From: Terasakiispira papahanaumokuakeensis
Lineage (GTDB): Bacteria > Pseudomonadota > Gammaproteobacteria > Pseudomonadales > Halomonadaceae
Direction: 5' to 3'
DNA: 64,000 nt
NCBI RefSeq assembly: GCF_001709345.1
Contig: NZ_MDTQ01000001.1
Location: 2,142,584 to 2,206,583, forward strand
A program made the translations under genes and the position numbers. The stretch's first letter is position 1; each line of letters starts with the position of its first letter. Of the stretch, positions 27,180 through 36,216 are shown piece by piece. The notes beneath the pieces are model-generated. The model was not told where the DNA came from. It searched no databases and worked only from the letters and a program-made list of their open reading frames with translations.

Positions 27180-28523
27180 TCAAGCATCGGGCTCAGCAGA
27201 CCGTTGATGGTGACTCGCTTCATCCAACGAGCGCAAGTGCTTGAGCTTATCCATAATTTTCAACTCCAACCCTCTAGGCACAGGCTCATAATAACGCGTC
27301 CCGACCAGCATATCGGGAAAGTAAGTCTCTCCCGCCGCATAGGCTTCTGGCTCATCATGGGCATAGCGATATTCAACCCCGTAGCCAAGCTCACTCATCA
27401 GGCCTGTCGGCGCATTACGAATATGCAAAGGCACTTCAAGACTAGGCGTTTGACTGACATGCTGTTGAGCCGCTTTAAACGCTTTATAAACAGCATTGGA
27501 CTTGGGCGCGACCGCTAAATAAACCACCGCATGGGCAATGGCCAACTCCCCTTCGGGGCTGCCTAAACGGGTTTGCACATCCCAGGCATTCAACGCCAAC
27601 TGAACACCACGAGGGTCAGCATTACCAATGTCTTCACTGGCCATACGCACGACCCGTCTAGCGATATAAAGAGGGTCACACCCCCCATCTAACATCCGGC
27701 ACATCCAGTACAAAGCGGCATCAGGATCAGACCCTCTCATCGATTTATGCAGTGCCGAGATTTGGTCGTAAAACGCTTCCCCCCCTTTATCGAACCGACG
27801 CCAGCGCTCTTGCACCACCTCTTTAACCGTCTCGAGGGTGATCTGGTGTTCATGAGCCAAGTCACTGGCTACTTCCAAAAGATTGAAGGCCTTACGTGCA
27901 TCACCATCAGCCGCTCGTGCGAGAAAGCTCAAGACCTCTTCACTGGCGTGTAGCTGCCGCTCGCCTAAGCCTCGCACGGCATCATCCAACGCATTTTTCA
28001 GTGCTTCGAGTAAAACGGGCTCCGACAAGGGTTTAAGTACATACACCCGAGCTCGCGATAACAGGGCACCGTTGAGTTCAAATGATGGGTTCTCAGTAGT
28101 GGCCCCAATAAAAATAAAAGTACCATCTTCGATATAAGGCAAAAAAGCATCTTGTTGTGCTTTATTAAAACGATGCACTTCATCGACAAATAGCAACGTC
28201 GGCCGGCCATCACGGATTTGCGCTTCCCGTGCCTGCTCGACCGCCTCTCTGATTTCTTTCACACCACTCATAACTGCGGAGAGGCTCACATAGCGCAGAT
28301 CGCCTTGCTCGGCGATCAAACGCGCTAACGTCGTTTTTCCAACACCAGGCGGCCCCCATAAAATCATCGAATGGGGCTGACCGGCTTCAAGGGCTTGCCG
28401 AAGCGGCTTATCCACCCCCAACAAGTGTGACTGCCCTAAGTATTCGTTCAATGTACGCGGCCGCATGCGAGCGGCCAGCGGCTGCCAGCGCTCAGCACTT
28501 AGGCTAAATAGATCACCACTCAC
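27180..28523 (-). CDS. rarA: Replication-associated recombination protein RarA (MgsA)
   Basis: 447 residues. AAA+ motifs: Walker A GPPGVGKTTLARL, Walker B LLFVDEVHRFNK, sensor 1 FIGATTENPSFE. The C-terminal MgsA tetramerisation part has MRGSDPDAALYWMCRMLDGG and GSPEGELAIAHAVVYLA. It is a DNA-dependent ATPase that acts at stalled replication forks with SSB. Translation starts at GTG 28523, overlapping the lolA stop by 4 bases (GTGA), so the two genes are coupled. Confidence 0.97.
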   Translation of the reverse strand: MSGDLFSLSAERWQPLAARMRPRTLNEYLGQSHLLGVDKPLRQALEAGQPHSMILWGPPGVGKTTLARLIAEQGDLRYVSLSAVMSGVKEIREAVEQAREAQIRDGRPTLLFVDEVHRFNKAQQDAFLPYIEDGTFIFIGATTENPSFELNGALLSRARVYVLKPLSEPVLLEALKNALDDAVRGLGERQLHASEEVLSFLARAADGDARKAFNLLEVASDLAHEHQITLETVKEVVQERWRRFDKGGEAFYDQISALHKSMRGSDPDAALYWMCRMLDGGCDPLYIARRVVRMASEDIGNADPRGVQLALNAWDVQTRLGSPEGELAIAHAVVYLAVAPKSNAVYKAFKAAQQHVSQTPSLEVPLHIRNAPTGLMSELGYGVEYRYAHDEPEAYAAGETYFPDMLVGTRYYEPVPRGLELKIMDKLKHLRSLDEASHHQRSAEPDA

Positions 28524-29179
28524 ACGCCCTCACCTGCCCTTGCTTGTTCACGAATCACATCGACACCATCAGGGATCTCAAAATCAAACCGATGCGCAGG
28601 GATATCAATGTTGTATTGCACGTCGTGCAACTCAACAAGTGTCCGTTGCCCCAAGCTATCTTCCATTTGGATAGACACCAAACGATCCTGCTTAAAGCTC
28701 ATCCGTAACACTTCAAACAAGGTATCTTCCGTCGTGGGTCGCAAGGTATAGCTCACGGTGCCACTTCGCTCATCCCGACTCACTTCGAAATTCTGAGTTA
28801 ATGCTTTGGCACTACCGGATAGCAAAAGTGCAGGGGTATGCGTCACACGCTCATCCATGGGACGAATCGTCACCTGTTCTAGATCAGGGTCGTACAGCCA
28901 TAAGGTTTGGCCATCTGAAACCAGCGTTTGTGGAAAGGGTTGCTGCGCTTGCCAGTAAAAACGCCCAGGCTTTTGCAGTGACATTACACCCTGTGTTTCC
29001 TGAACCTTTTGACCACTCGGGTCTTGTATCAACTGCACAAAATCAGCGCTTAGGCTACGTAACGATTCTAAACGGTCGGTCAATTCAGCAGCCGGGTCAG
29101 CAGCTCGGACCGCAAAGCTCATCAACATCATTACCGTGACCAGCAAGGCACTACTTATTATGCGCATCGATGACACCAT
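28520..29179 (-). CDS. lolA: Outer-membrane lipoprotein carrier protein LolA
   Basis: 219 residues from ATG 29179; AAGGGG at 7-base spacing supports this over the ATG at 29167. A signal peptide (RIISSALLVTVMMLMSFAV) ends at AVRA-AD. The mature part starts with LTDRLESLRSLSADFVQ, then PGRFYWQAQQPFPQTLVSDGQTLWLYDPDLEQV, the standard LolA strands. It shuttles lipoproteins through the periplasm from LolCDE to LolB. It lies 59 bases downstream of ftsK and is coupled to rarA. Confidence 0.96.
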   Translation of the reverse strand: MVSSMRIISSALLVTVMMLMSFAVRAADPAAELTDRLESLRSLSADFVQLIQDPSGQKVQETQGVMSLQKPGRFYWQAQQPFPQTLVSDGQTLWLYDPDLEQVTIRPMDERVTHTPALLLSGSAKALTQNFEVSRDERSGTVSYTLRPTTEDTLFEVLRMSFKQDRLVSIQMEDSLGQRTLVELHDVQYNIDIPAHRFDFEIPDGVDVIREQARAGEGV

Positions 29180-29238
29180 GCGATTCCCCTTAACAAAACA
29201 ATAAAATGAGTGTCTGATCTCCATACTTTGAGATCACA

Positions 29239-31935
29239 CTAACCGGAATCATGACTCCTGGGCACCAGCACTTCACGCTGGCCGTTACTTTGCATCGAAG
29301 AGACCAAACCCGCAGATTCCATCCCCTCAACCAAACGCGCCGCCCGGTTATAACCGATCTTGAAACGCCGTTGAATGGCAGAAGCAGAGGCCCGTCCGGA
29401 ATCGATCACAAAAGCCACGGCCTCGTCATATAGATCATCCTCAGTTTCAGCAGAGCCCTTATTATCGCTGCCTTCCGCTTCAAGGCCCGCTAATGATGCC
29501 GCTTCAACATCACCTGACAAAATACTGTCGATATAGTCGGGCTCACCACGCAACTTCCAGTCTTCAACCACTCGATGGACTTCATCATCATCAACAAAAG
29601 CCCCATGAACACGAAGCGGCTGTGAAGCCCCCGTCGGTAAATACAACATATCACCGTTACCGAGCAGCTGCTCGGCACCGCCTTGATCAAGAATGGTTCG
29701 AGAATCAATCTTGCTAGAGACCTGAAACGCAATCCGAGTAGGCACGTTGGCCTTAATCAACCCCGTAATCACATCAACTGAAGGTCGTTGTGTCGCTAGA
29801 ATCAAGTGAATCCCTGCCGCACGCGCTTTCTGAGCCAAGCGTGCAATCAACTCTTCGACTTTTTTGCCCACAATCATCATCATGTCGGCAAATTCGTCAA
29901 TCACCACCACGATATAAGGTAACGCTTCAAGATAAGCGTCATCACCTTCCGCGGCCAGGGGATCAGCCACCTTAGCCCCTGCTTTTTGTGCCTCAGCTAA
30001 CTTGTCGTTGAAACCATTAATATTTCTGACCCCCATTGCGGCCATCAGCTTATAGCGGCGCTCCATTTCAGCAACACACCACCGCAACGCATTAGCTGCT
30101 TCTTTCATATCGGTGACAACAGGCGCCAGCAAGTGAGGGATGCCTTCATAGACCGAGAGCTCCAACATTTTCGGATCGATCATGATTAAGCGCAGTTGCT
30201 CAGGATCCAGTCGGTACAAAAGCGATAACAACATCGCGTTCACACCGACCGACTTCCCCGAACCGGTTGTACCTGCCACCAACAAATGAGGCATTTTGGC
30301 CAAATTAGCCACTACGGGCTCACCGGCGATATTCTGTCCAAGCGCTAAAGGCAGTGTATCTCGAGCGTGATCAAAAGCGGCTGAAGACAATACCTCGTGA
30401 AGCCGAATCATGGCACGTTGGCTATTAGGGATCTCAACTCCGACCGTCGACTTACCCGCAATCACTTCCACAACGCGAACAGCAGGTACTTTCAATGCAC
30501 GGGCTAAGTCTTTGGCGAGGTTGGTAATCTTACTGGATTTCACACCTGGCGCCAGAGCCAGCTCAAAGCGCGTGACGACAGGTCCGGGCATCACCTCATC
30601 CACTTCAGCTTTAATCCCAAACTCGACGAGCCGCTGCTGAAGCAATTCGGCCAAGGCAGTCAATTCATCAGCAGAATACGAGGCTTGACCGCGCTTATTC
30701 GGCGTAAGGAGCCCCAGCGCTGGCAACTCCCCTTCACCACTTGCAAGCGTTTTAGGCTTAGCAGGCTGTAAGCGATCCACAGTCCACACCTGTAAATCGC
30801 TGGCCGGGGCTTCTGCGGATGTCTCGGTTGTCCAAGGCAGAGCATGCTGCGCTTGAGATTGCGGATCCCCAGTAGCGCTTTGATCGCCAGCATCAGACGT
30901 TTCATCAAACATCGTCGCTGCTGAATGAGGCATCAGGGACTCTGAATGAGCTTGTGAAGTCGGAGATTCGGCCGCTGGCTGGCGTTTTTTGGGGGCAGTG
31001 TCAGCCATGGGCGCCGGCGCAGCAGTCTCTAACCGAGGCTCCACCTTTTGAGGGTCATCAAAATCAATGACATCATCTTCAGTCTCATCTCGATGTTGAA
31101 AAGGCAACTTCAAACGAGAGAGCCAACCCGCACTTGAGGAGGTGGGTTCATCGACGTCCTCAACAACTTCTTCCTCGACAACCTCCTCTTTGACAGGAGC
31201 ACTCAACGCTCTCCTTGACGACGCTAAATGAGCCGTTGAGCCCGCTTCCTCATAAGGCTCGTCATCCACTTCAACAGGCTGCACGCGATCCCATAACCAG
31301 TACCCCGCCTCGACTAAAGCATGACCCAGCTCGTCCATGATGGAGAGCCATGACCACCCCGTCACCAGTGAAACAGCCGCTAAAAAGCCCGTCAAAAACA
31401 GTAAAGTGGAACCCACTTGACCTAATTGCAAATGCATCAAGCTGGAAAGGCTCTCGCCTAAAATCCCCCCAGCCCCGTACGGCAAAGCATCCACATCAAA
31501 ATGTAAAGCCCCTAACGTACTGGTACAAATCAACAGCAACAGCAGTCCCAAAGCGCGCAGACTAGGAATCAAAGGGTCCCAATCCTCCGCCAACCAGGGC
31601 TTACGTATAATCTGAATGCCAAGATGAGCCAACCATAAAGGTAAAACATAGGCGGCATACCCGAGCAGTGATAGCGCCACATCGGCTAACCAAGCACCGC
31701 TCAGACCAATCAAGTTATGTGCTTCTTGCCGGCCAGTGCTATTCCACCCAGGATCATCGGCATCAAAACTCACCAATGCCAAAAATCCAATAATCGCGAC
31801 CAACCAAACCAGCAAGGCAATACCCTCAAAGGCCGCCCGCCGCAAGCGATCTACAAGTAAAGGTGGAGATGATTGCTTCAAACGTTTTGAGTTCTGATGC
31901 ACGTCGGATAAATTCCGTGGTAAGCCGAGCCGCAA
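29239..31935 (-). CDS. ftsK: DNA translocase FtsK
   Basis: 898 residues: four membrane helices within about the first 210 residues, an acidic and Pro/Gln-rich linker (about 230-400), then the motor. Walker A is [12 protein letters not shown] and Walker [19 protein letters not shown]-terminal gamma winged helix (from about 830) reads [29 protein letters not shown] and reads KOPS sequences. It couples septum formation to chromosome dimer resolution at dif with XerCD. The start is uncertain: the reading opens at TTG 31935, and GTG 31902 is an alternative; neither has a strong ribosome site. The linker is shorter than in Escherichia coli (about 1330 residues total) and like that of Pseudomonas. 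Confidence 0.95.
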   Translation of the reverse strand: MRLGLPRNLSDVHQNSKRLKQSSPPLLVDRLRRAAFEGIALLVWLVAIIGFLALVSFDADDPGWNSTGRQEAHNLIGLSGAWLADVALSLLGYAAYVLPLWLAHLGIQIIRKPWLAEDWDPLIPSLRALGLLLLLICTSTLGALHFDVDALPYGAGGILGESLSSLMHLQLGQVGSTLLFLTGFLAAVSLVTGWSWLSIMDELGHALVEAGYWLWDRVQPVEVDDEPYEEAGSTAHLASSRRALSAPVKEEVVEEEVVEDVDEPTSSSAGWLSRLKLPFQHRDETEDDVIDFDDPQKVEPRLETAAPAPMADTAPKKRQPAAESPTSQAHSESLMPHSAATMFDETSDAGDQSATGDPQSQAQHALPWTTETSAEAPASDLQVWTVDRLQPAKPKTLASGEGELPALGLLTPNKRGQASYSADELTALAELLQQRLVEFGIKAEVDEVMPGPVVTRFELALAPGVKSSKITNLAKDLARALKVPAVRVVEVIAGKSTVGVEIPNSQRAMIRLHEVLSSAAFDHARDTLPLALGQNIAGEPVVANLAKMPHLLVAGTTGSGKSVGVNAMLLSLLYRLDPEQLRLIMIDPKMLELSVYEGIPHLLAPVVTDMKEAANALRWCVAEMERRYKLMAAMGVRNINGFNDKLAEAQKAGAKVADPLAAEGDDAYLEALPYIVVVIDEFADMMMIVGKKVEELIARLAQKARAAGIHLILATQRPSVDVITGLIKANVPTRIAFQVSSKIDSRTILDQGGAEQLLGNGDMLYLPTGASQPLRVHGAFVDDDEVHRVVEDWKLRGEPDYIDSILSGDVEAASLAGLEAEGSDNKGSAETEDDLYDEAVAFVIDSGRASASAIQRRFKIGYNRAARLVEGMESAGLVSSMQSNGQREVLVPRSHDSG

Positions 31936-32232
31936 AAGCGGTCACAATATTGAGGGTATAGCCTAACATGTTAGCCCTGCGCCTTGGTGCGTCGCGATTA
32001 AAAGACACCTCTATCTAGACGCCCTCGCTTATTTAGAGCACTCACTAATTCACTAAGACCGACATGTTACAACGGCATATTACACCGATCTTTTAACGAC
32101 CAAGCAGGTCACTTACCTTATTATATGATTTAACAATGCCTATGACAGAGCATGATTTAGGCGGATCCTTCTGACCCTCAGCAATATGCGGTTTGAATAA
32201 GTACAGCATTGATTATTGGTACGGGAGTATAC

Positions 32233-32967
32233 ATGCGCAGTATCTGGCAGCTTGATGACCCATTATGGTTTCCCCCTGCTGACGAAGCTCTTGATGAACC
32301 TAATGGCCTACTAGCCGTTGGTGGAGATCTCAGTGCTCCTCGCCTAATCAAAGCTTACCGGCAAGGTATCTTTCCATGGTTCAGTGAAGAAGATCCGATT
32401 CTATGGTGGTCTCCTGCACCACGCATGGTATTAATACCACGTCAAATACGCATTCATCGAAGTTTACGTAAAGTATTACGAGGCCGAAGTTTTCATGTCA
32501 CGTTTGATCAAGCGTTCGAGGCGGTTATCCATCAATGTGGCGCACTGCGCCAACACCGTGAAGGCACTTGGATCACAAGCCAAATGAAAACGGCCTACTC
32601 CGAGCTCCATCAACAAGGCTATGCGCATTCCGTTGAGTGCTGGCGAGATGGCGAATTGGTCGGGGGGCTATATGGTATTGCACTAGGTCGCGTATTTTTT
32701 GGTGAATCGATGTTTAGCAAAGCCACCGACGCTTCTAAAGTCGCGCTAGCATCGCTCTGCTATCATCTGGATCAATGCGGTTATCAGCTGATCGACTGTC
32801 AGGTGCATAGCGAACACCTTGAACGACTCGGCGCTCAAGAAATCGACCGCGCCCTATTTCTTGACTATCTTAGTCAGGAAGCAAATGAAGACACTCAAAA
32901 TGCATGGACCACACCTTCAGCGTTTGCCGGGGTGCCTGATCAATTTCCGTCATCATCACGACACTGA
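32233..32967 (+). CDS. aat: Leucyl/phenylalanyl-tRNA--protein transferase
   Basis: 244 residues from ATG 32233 with GGGAG upstream; the ATG-like start at 32209 is not needed. Diagnostic segments are [63 protein letters not shown] and [19 protein letters not shown]. It adds Leu or Phe to N-terminal Lys/Arg of proteins, creating N-degrons for ClpS-ClpAP. It begins the aat-bpt-infA block, divergent from ftsK across a spacer of roughly 300 bases in which no gene is seen. Confidence 0.97.
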   Translation: MRSIWQLDDPLWFPPADEALDEPNGLLAVGGDLSAPRLIKAYRQGIFPWFSEEDPILWWSPAPRMVLIPRQIRIHRSLRKVLRGRSFHVTFDQAFEAVIHQCGALRQHREGTWITSQMKTAYSELHQQGYAHSVECWRDGELVGGLYGIALGRVFFGESMFSKATDASKVALASLCYHLDQCGYQLIDCQVHSEHLERLGAQEIDRALFLDYLSQEANEDTQNAWTTPSAFAGVPDQFPSSSRH

Positions 32968-33121
32968 GATCATAACGCTAACTAAGGACAAGCAGGTCAA
33001 ATTACGACAAGTGGTCCAAGGGTTGCGTCACTACCGATATCACCATCAACCGCGACCATCCCATACATTGACTTCGAGGTGCCTCAGGAAGAAGAGCCTC
33101 AAACATGAGTAGGAGGGGCCT

Positions 33122-33892
33122 GTGACCAGTCATACTCCCCACGACCAGGATAAAGGGCTAGCGTTACGCTTCTATCAAACGCTGCCACACCCTTGCAGCT
33201 ATCTGGCGGAGCAGGAAGCCACAACATTATTTCTAGACCCGCAACATCCGCCAACCCCGGAAATTTATGATGCGTTGAGTTTGGCGGGCTTTCGCCGAAG
33301 CGGTCAAAATTTGTATCGCCCACACTGCCAGCAATGTCAGGCCTGTCGGTCGGTCCGAATACCCGTCACCGAATTTGAACCCAACCGACAACAGCGCAAG
33401 ATTGCCAACCGCAATCGCGATTTAATCATAGAGTGCAGCCCCGCCACATTTAATGCTGAGCACTATGCACTTTACCAACATTATATCGAAACTCGTCATG
33501 CCGATGGCGACATGTATCCGCCTAGTGAAGAACAATATCGGAGCTTTCTAAATCTCGATCAAGACTATGCCATGCTCACGTCATTCCGCGCCCCCAATTC
33601 AGGCGAATTGCTGGCCGTCGCCGCAATAGATCAACTGAACCATGGGCTCTCAGCCATTTATACCTTTTTTGCTCCGAAAGAGCGTCGCCGAAGCCTTGGC
33701 GTTTTTGCAGTGCTATGGCAAATCGAACGGGCGAAACAATTGAAACTCCCCTATTTATATTTGGGGTATTGGATTTCAGAATGTCGTAAGATGCGTTATA
33801 AATCGCAGTATCAGCCGATGGAAGTGCTACAAGGGCAGCGATGGATCAAAATGACACCCAGAAAGGACGATCAGGTGATTGCCAGAGGTTAA
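33122..33892 (+). CDS. bpt: Aspartate/glutamate leucyltransferase (arginyltransferase family)
   Basis: 256 residues from GTG 33122 behind AGGAGG. The N-terminal cysteine cluster LYRPHCQQCQACRSVRIPV is typical of Bpt/Ate1, as are SGELLAVAAIDQLNHGLSAIYTFF and the C-terminal YLYLGYWISECRKMRYK. It transfers leucine from tRNA to N-terminal Asp/Glu, extending the bacterial N-end rule together with the aat product next to it. About 150 bases separate the two genes. Older names are ate or UPF0289-like arginyltransferase. Confidence 0.96.
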   Translation: MTSHTPHDQDKGLALRFYQTLPHPCSYLAEQEATTLFLDPQHPPTPEIYDALSLAGFRRSGQNLYRPHCQQCQACRSVRIPVTEFEPNRQQRKIANRNRDLIIECSPATFNAEHYALYQHYIETRHADGDMYPPSEEQYRSFLNLDQDYAMLTSFRAPNSGELLAVAAIDQLNHGLSAIYTFFAPKERRRSLGVFAVLWQIERAKQLKLPYLYLGYWISECRKMRYKSQYQPMEVLQGQRWIKMTPRKDDQVIARG

Positions 33893-33931
33893 TCAGACCT
33901 TCATAATACACTTGATTTCTACGCCTGTTTT

Positions 33932-33960
33932 TGCACTTCGACCTGTTTTCGGGCAAAATA
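33932..33960 (+). promoter_or_regulatory. Candidate promoter for infA
   Basis: TTGCAC (33932-33937) and CAAAAT (33955-33960) are separated by 17 bases. The -35 is good, the -10 moderate. If used, the transcript would carry the hairpin at 33993-34016 in its leader. Confidence 0.4.
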
Positions 33961-33992
33961 CCGTAATCCCGTAGAAAAGAACGCCAATAATT

Positions 33993-34016
33993 ACGGATGG
34001 CTCAACAGCCATCCGT
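33993..34016 (+). terminator. Terminator-like hairpin 32 bases upstream of infA
   Basis: ACGGATGGCT (33993-34002) pairs perfectly with AGCCATCCGT (34007-34016), loop CAAC, then TTTC. It would end the bpt transcript, but only 32 bases remain before the infA ATG, too few for a full promoter. It may therefore attenuate infA transcription. Confidence 0.6.
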
Positions 34017-34048
34017 TTTCAATTGCATATATCAGAGGTAATAACTGA

Positions 34049-34267
34049 ATGGCGAAGGAAGATCATTTTGAAATGGAAGGGGTTGTCGTTGATACCCTGC
34101 CCAACACAATGTTTCGTGTTGAACTGGAAAATGGGCACGTCGTGACGGCTCACATTTCCGGAAAAATGCGCAAGAACTATATTCGTATCCTGACTGGCGA
34201 TAAAGTCAAAGTTGAATTGACGCCTTACGACCTGAGCAAAGGGCGTATTGTTTATCGATCTCGCTAA
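34049..34267 (+). CDS. infA: Translation initiation factor IF-1
   Basis: 72 residues, exact family size. [30 protein letters not shown], then [19 protein letters not shown] and [13 protein letters not shown], are near-invariant OB-fold segments of IF-1. It binds the A site of the 30S subunit during initiation. AGAGG lies upstream of the ATG. The clpA gene that often faces infA is not in this place. Confidence 0.98.
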   Translation: MAKEDHFEMEGVVVDTLPNTMFRVELENGHVVTAHISGKMRKNYIRILTGDKVKVELTPYDLSKGRIVYRSR

Positions 34268-34292
34268 GCCGTATCCGCTATATAGATGTTAT

Positions 34293-34311
34293 GGGGAGTT
34301 TAGTACTCCCC
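34293..34311. terminator. Hairpin after infA
   Basis: GGGGAGT (34293-34299) pairs with ACTCCCC (34305-34311), loop of 5. There is no T-run, so it may be a stabilising 3' end or a Rho-assisted stop between convergent infA and the diguanylate cyclase gene. Confidence 0.5.
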
Positions 34312-34385
34312 CTAATCAATAAGTCTGCATCAACACTTGGTCAGACATGCACGCCATCAATAAAATTTTAGCTGACACCAAGTCG

Positions 34386-35552
34386 CTAGTGCTCAATATC
34401 TGAAAATTCAGAGATATATTCATCCTTGGCAAGACGGTCTGGTGATGCGGAAACATCCGCAAGCTGCCAACCATTGCGCCCTTCACGCTTCACCACATAC
34501 AGAGCATTATCGGCAGCACTATAACCTTCAGCAAAAGCCTCTCTCGCGACCATCGAAGCCCCTATACTGAGCGTCACATAACGATGCCCAGGATGGCCAG
34601 GGTGAGGAATCGCCGCAAGCCTCATCGCTTCTTGCAGTTCTTGGCATAGCTTACCCAACGCCTCGACATCCTTAACATCAACCAATAAAGCAAATTCATC
34701 CCCCCCCAACCGATAAACCCTTGTCGGCACTGAAGACCACAAAGGGAGAGACTCTGCCAGCTGGCAGAGTAATTGATCACCTGATGGGTGGCCTAACTGG
34801 TCGTTATATTGCTTGAAATAATCAATATCCATCAAGATGACGGCAGAATGCGTATAAACCTGATGATGCACATCTCGTTGCAGCGCATGTCGATTGCCAG
34901 CCCCAGTCAAAGGGTCACGCATTGCCTTTTGCATCCAGTCACGCCGCTCACGTAATGCCCAACGGCTCTCGCGGTGTTGCCACTCATGCATGGCCCAGAA
35001 CACAATCCCTAAAATATAGATGGCCAAACTCCCCAGCAGCATCATATTTTGGCGGTGTCGCATCTGCTGTGCCAACTTGGCGGCGCTTGTGGCGCGACGT
35101 ACAAACTGCCCTTCCTCTACCGTGGTCATACACTCAATAATGGGCAGTACCCGCTGTGTCGCTTGATGCGCCATAGGTGCCCGTCGCTTCTGAACAGCAT
35201 CAATCAATTGATCCAATTGTCTCACGGCGCCTTCTGTACACCGATACTGTTGATGATAAAAACCAATATCAAACAGCACATAAGCACGCACCAAATCAAA
35301 CTCCACAACAGGCCAGTCAACATATGCGCCTTCTGCAACGGCCATTTTACCCAAAGCTTGCTGTAGATAATGTCGGGAACGAGACACCATTTGATGCTCT
35401 TCAGGATAATCCTGCTGGGAAAAATAATGTTCTAAATCAGGATCAACCCAAAGTGTTTCCAAAGCCACGACAATCATCAACGCCGTAAAACTGACCAAGG
35501 TTAGCCAACGCCAACGAAAAAACCAACGGCCCAAGCCTCGGCGCCAGCGCAT
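34386..35552 (-). CDS. Membrane diguanylate cyclase (GGDEF)
   Basis: 388 residues. Membrane helices at about 15-33 and 178-195 enclose a helical periplasmic domain of about 145 residues without a recognised sensor family. The GGDEF domain starts at RDPLTGAGNRHAL, with MDIDYFKQYND (metal site) and the active loop RLGGDEFALL. It makes cyclic-di-GMP. The inhibitory I-site RxxD expected five residues before GGDEF is absent (VPTR lies there), so product inhibition may be missing. The start overlaps by one base the stop of an exported molybdopterin-fold protein, which is probably its periplasmic partner. Confidence 0.9.
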   Translation of the reverse strand: MRWRRGLGRWFFRWRWLTLVSFTALMIVVALETLWVDPDLEHYFSQQDYPEEHQMVSRSRHYLQQALGKMAVAEGAYVDWPVVEFDLVRAYVLFDIGFYHQQYRCTEGAVRQLDQLIDAVQKRRAPMAHQATQRVLPIIECMTTVEEGQFVRRATSAAKLAQQMRHRQNMMLLGSLAIYILGIVFWAMHEWQHRESRWALRERRDWMQKAMRDPLTGAGNRHALQRDVHHQVYTHSAVILMDIDYFKQYNDQLGHPSGDQLLCQLAESLPLWSSVPTRVYRLGGDEFALLVDVKDVEALGKLCQELQEAMRLAAIPHPGHPGHRYVTLSIGASMVAREAFAEGYSAADNALYVVKREGRNGWQLADVSASPDRLAKDEYISEFSDIEH

Positions 35553-36049
35553 TATTCTTGCACCACCTGAATCTGTCTAACCATCCAGATCCATTCTTTA
35601 AAGTCACGAAGACGAAGGGGAGGCTCAATCTGAAGGTCAGCCCGGACTAACCGTAAAGGCCCACGGTCACGCAGTGTTAAATATTGATCATCTTGTGCCG
35701 TCACTAACACCCAATGCTCAAACTGCCAATCAGATAACACCACTGAATAATCATCCCAAGCCTTAATCCGCAGCTGTCGAGGTAAAGGGTCGAAATATTG
35801 AGTGAGTAATGTTTTTAAATCGACCCCTTGCATATGAGTTTTTTGTAACGCAAAGGGGTCGTAGACAACAAAAGATCGGTGCGCTTGGTGTCGCACTTGG
35901 GCAATAGGAATGAGGATATGTCGCTCTCCCTGAACCAACTCTAATTGCTGGTTAGGAAGTGTCATTGCATTAAGCGGCAAACAAACGCCCAGTAACAGCC
36001 AAGCCCATAATCCAATGACGAATGGCTTAATATGAATGCAGGTCATCAT
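35552..36049 (-). CDS. Exported protein with molybdopterin-oxidoreductase-like fold
   Basis: 165 residues. MMTCIHIKPFVIGLWAWLLLG with cleavage near LNA-MT is a signal peptide. The mature part, about 140 residues, resembles small periplasmic proteins of the sulfite-oxidase/YedY fold: DLKTLLTQYFDPLP, then IKAWDDYSVVLSD, and RDRGPLRLVRA near the end. The cofactor-binding cysteine of the true enzymes is missing, so it more likely binds a ligand than catalyses. It is translated just before a membrane diguanylate cyclase (TAATG overlap), so it may sense a periplasmic signal and pass it to that enzyme (inference from context). Confidence 0.6.
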   Translation of the reverse strand: MMTCIHIKPFVIGLWAWLLLGVCLPLNAMTLPNQQLELVQGERHILIPIAQVRHQAHRSFVVYDPFALQKTHMQGVDLKTLLTQYFDPLPRQLRIKAWDDYSVVLSDWQFEHWVLVTAQDDQYLTLRDRGPLRLVRADLQIEPPLRLRDFKEWIWMVRQIQVVQE

Positions 36050-36175
36050 TTGGAATCCCTATGACATCAGCAGCGCTCCAAAGCGCTCACTGCAGCCCAG
36101 CCAATCCCTATTAGCCAGGAATATCTAAGATGCTATTAGGTTACTTCATAAGGTACACATAAGCATCATAGACTA

Positions 36176-36197
36176 AAGAGGGCCTAAGCCCTCTTTA
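36176..36197. terminator. Terminator of the tyrA-aroA gene
   Basis: AAAGAGGGC (36176-36184) pairs perfectly with GCCCTCTTT (36189-36197), loop CTAA. It lies 20 bases beyond the stop of the gyrA-serC-pheA-tyrA/aroA series. Confidence 0.85.
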
Positions 36198-36216
36198 AAA
36201 TAAAAAAAACATGAGA

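Noticed and set aside
31826-32008. Small minus-strand frame over the ftsK start
   Set aside because: Shadow of ftsK in another frame, without a ribosome site or recognisable protein.
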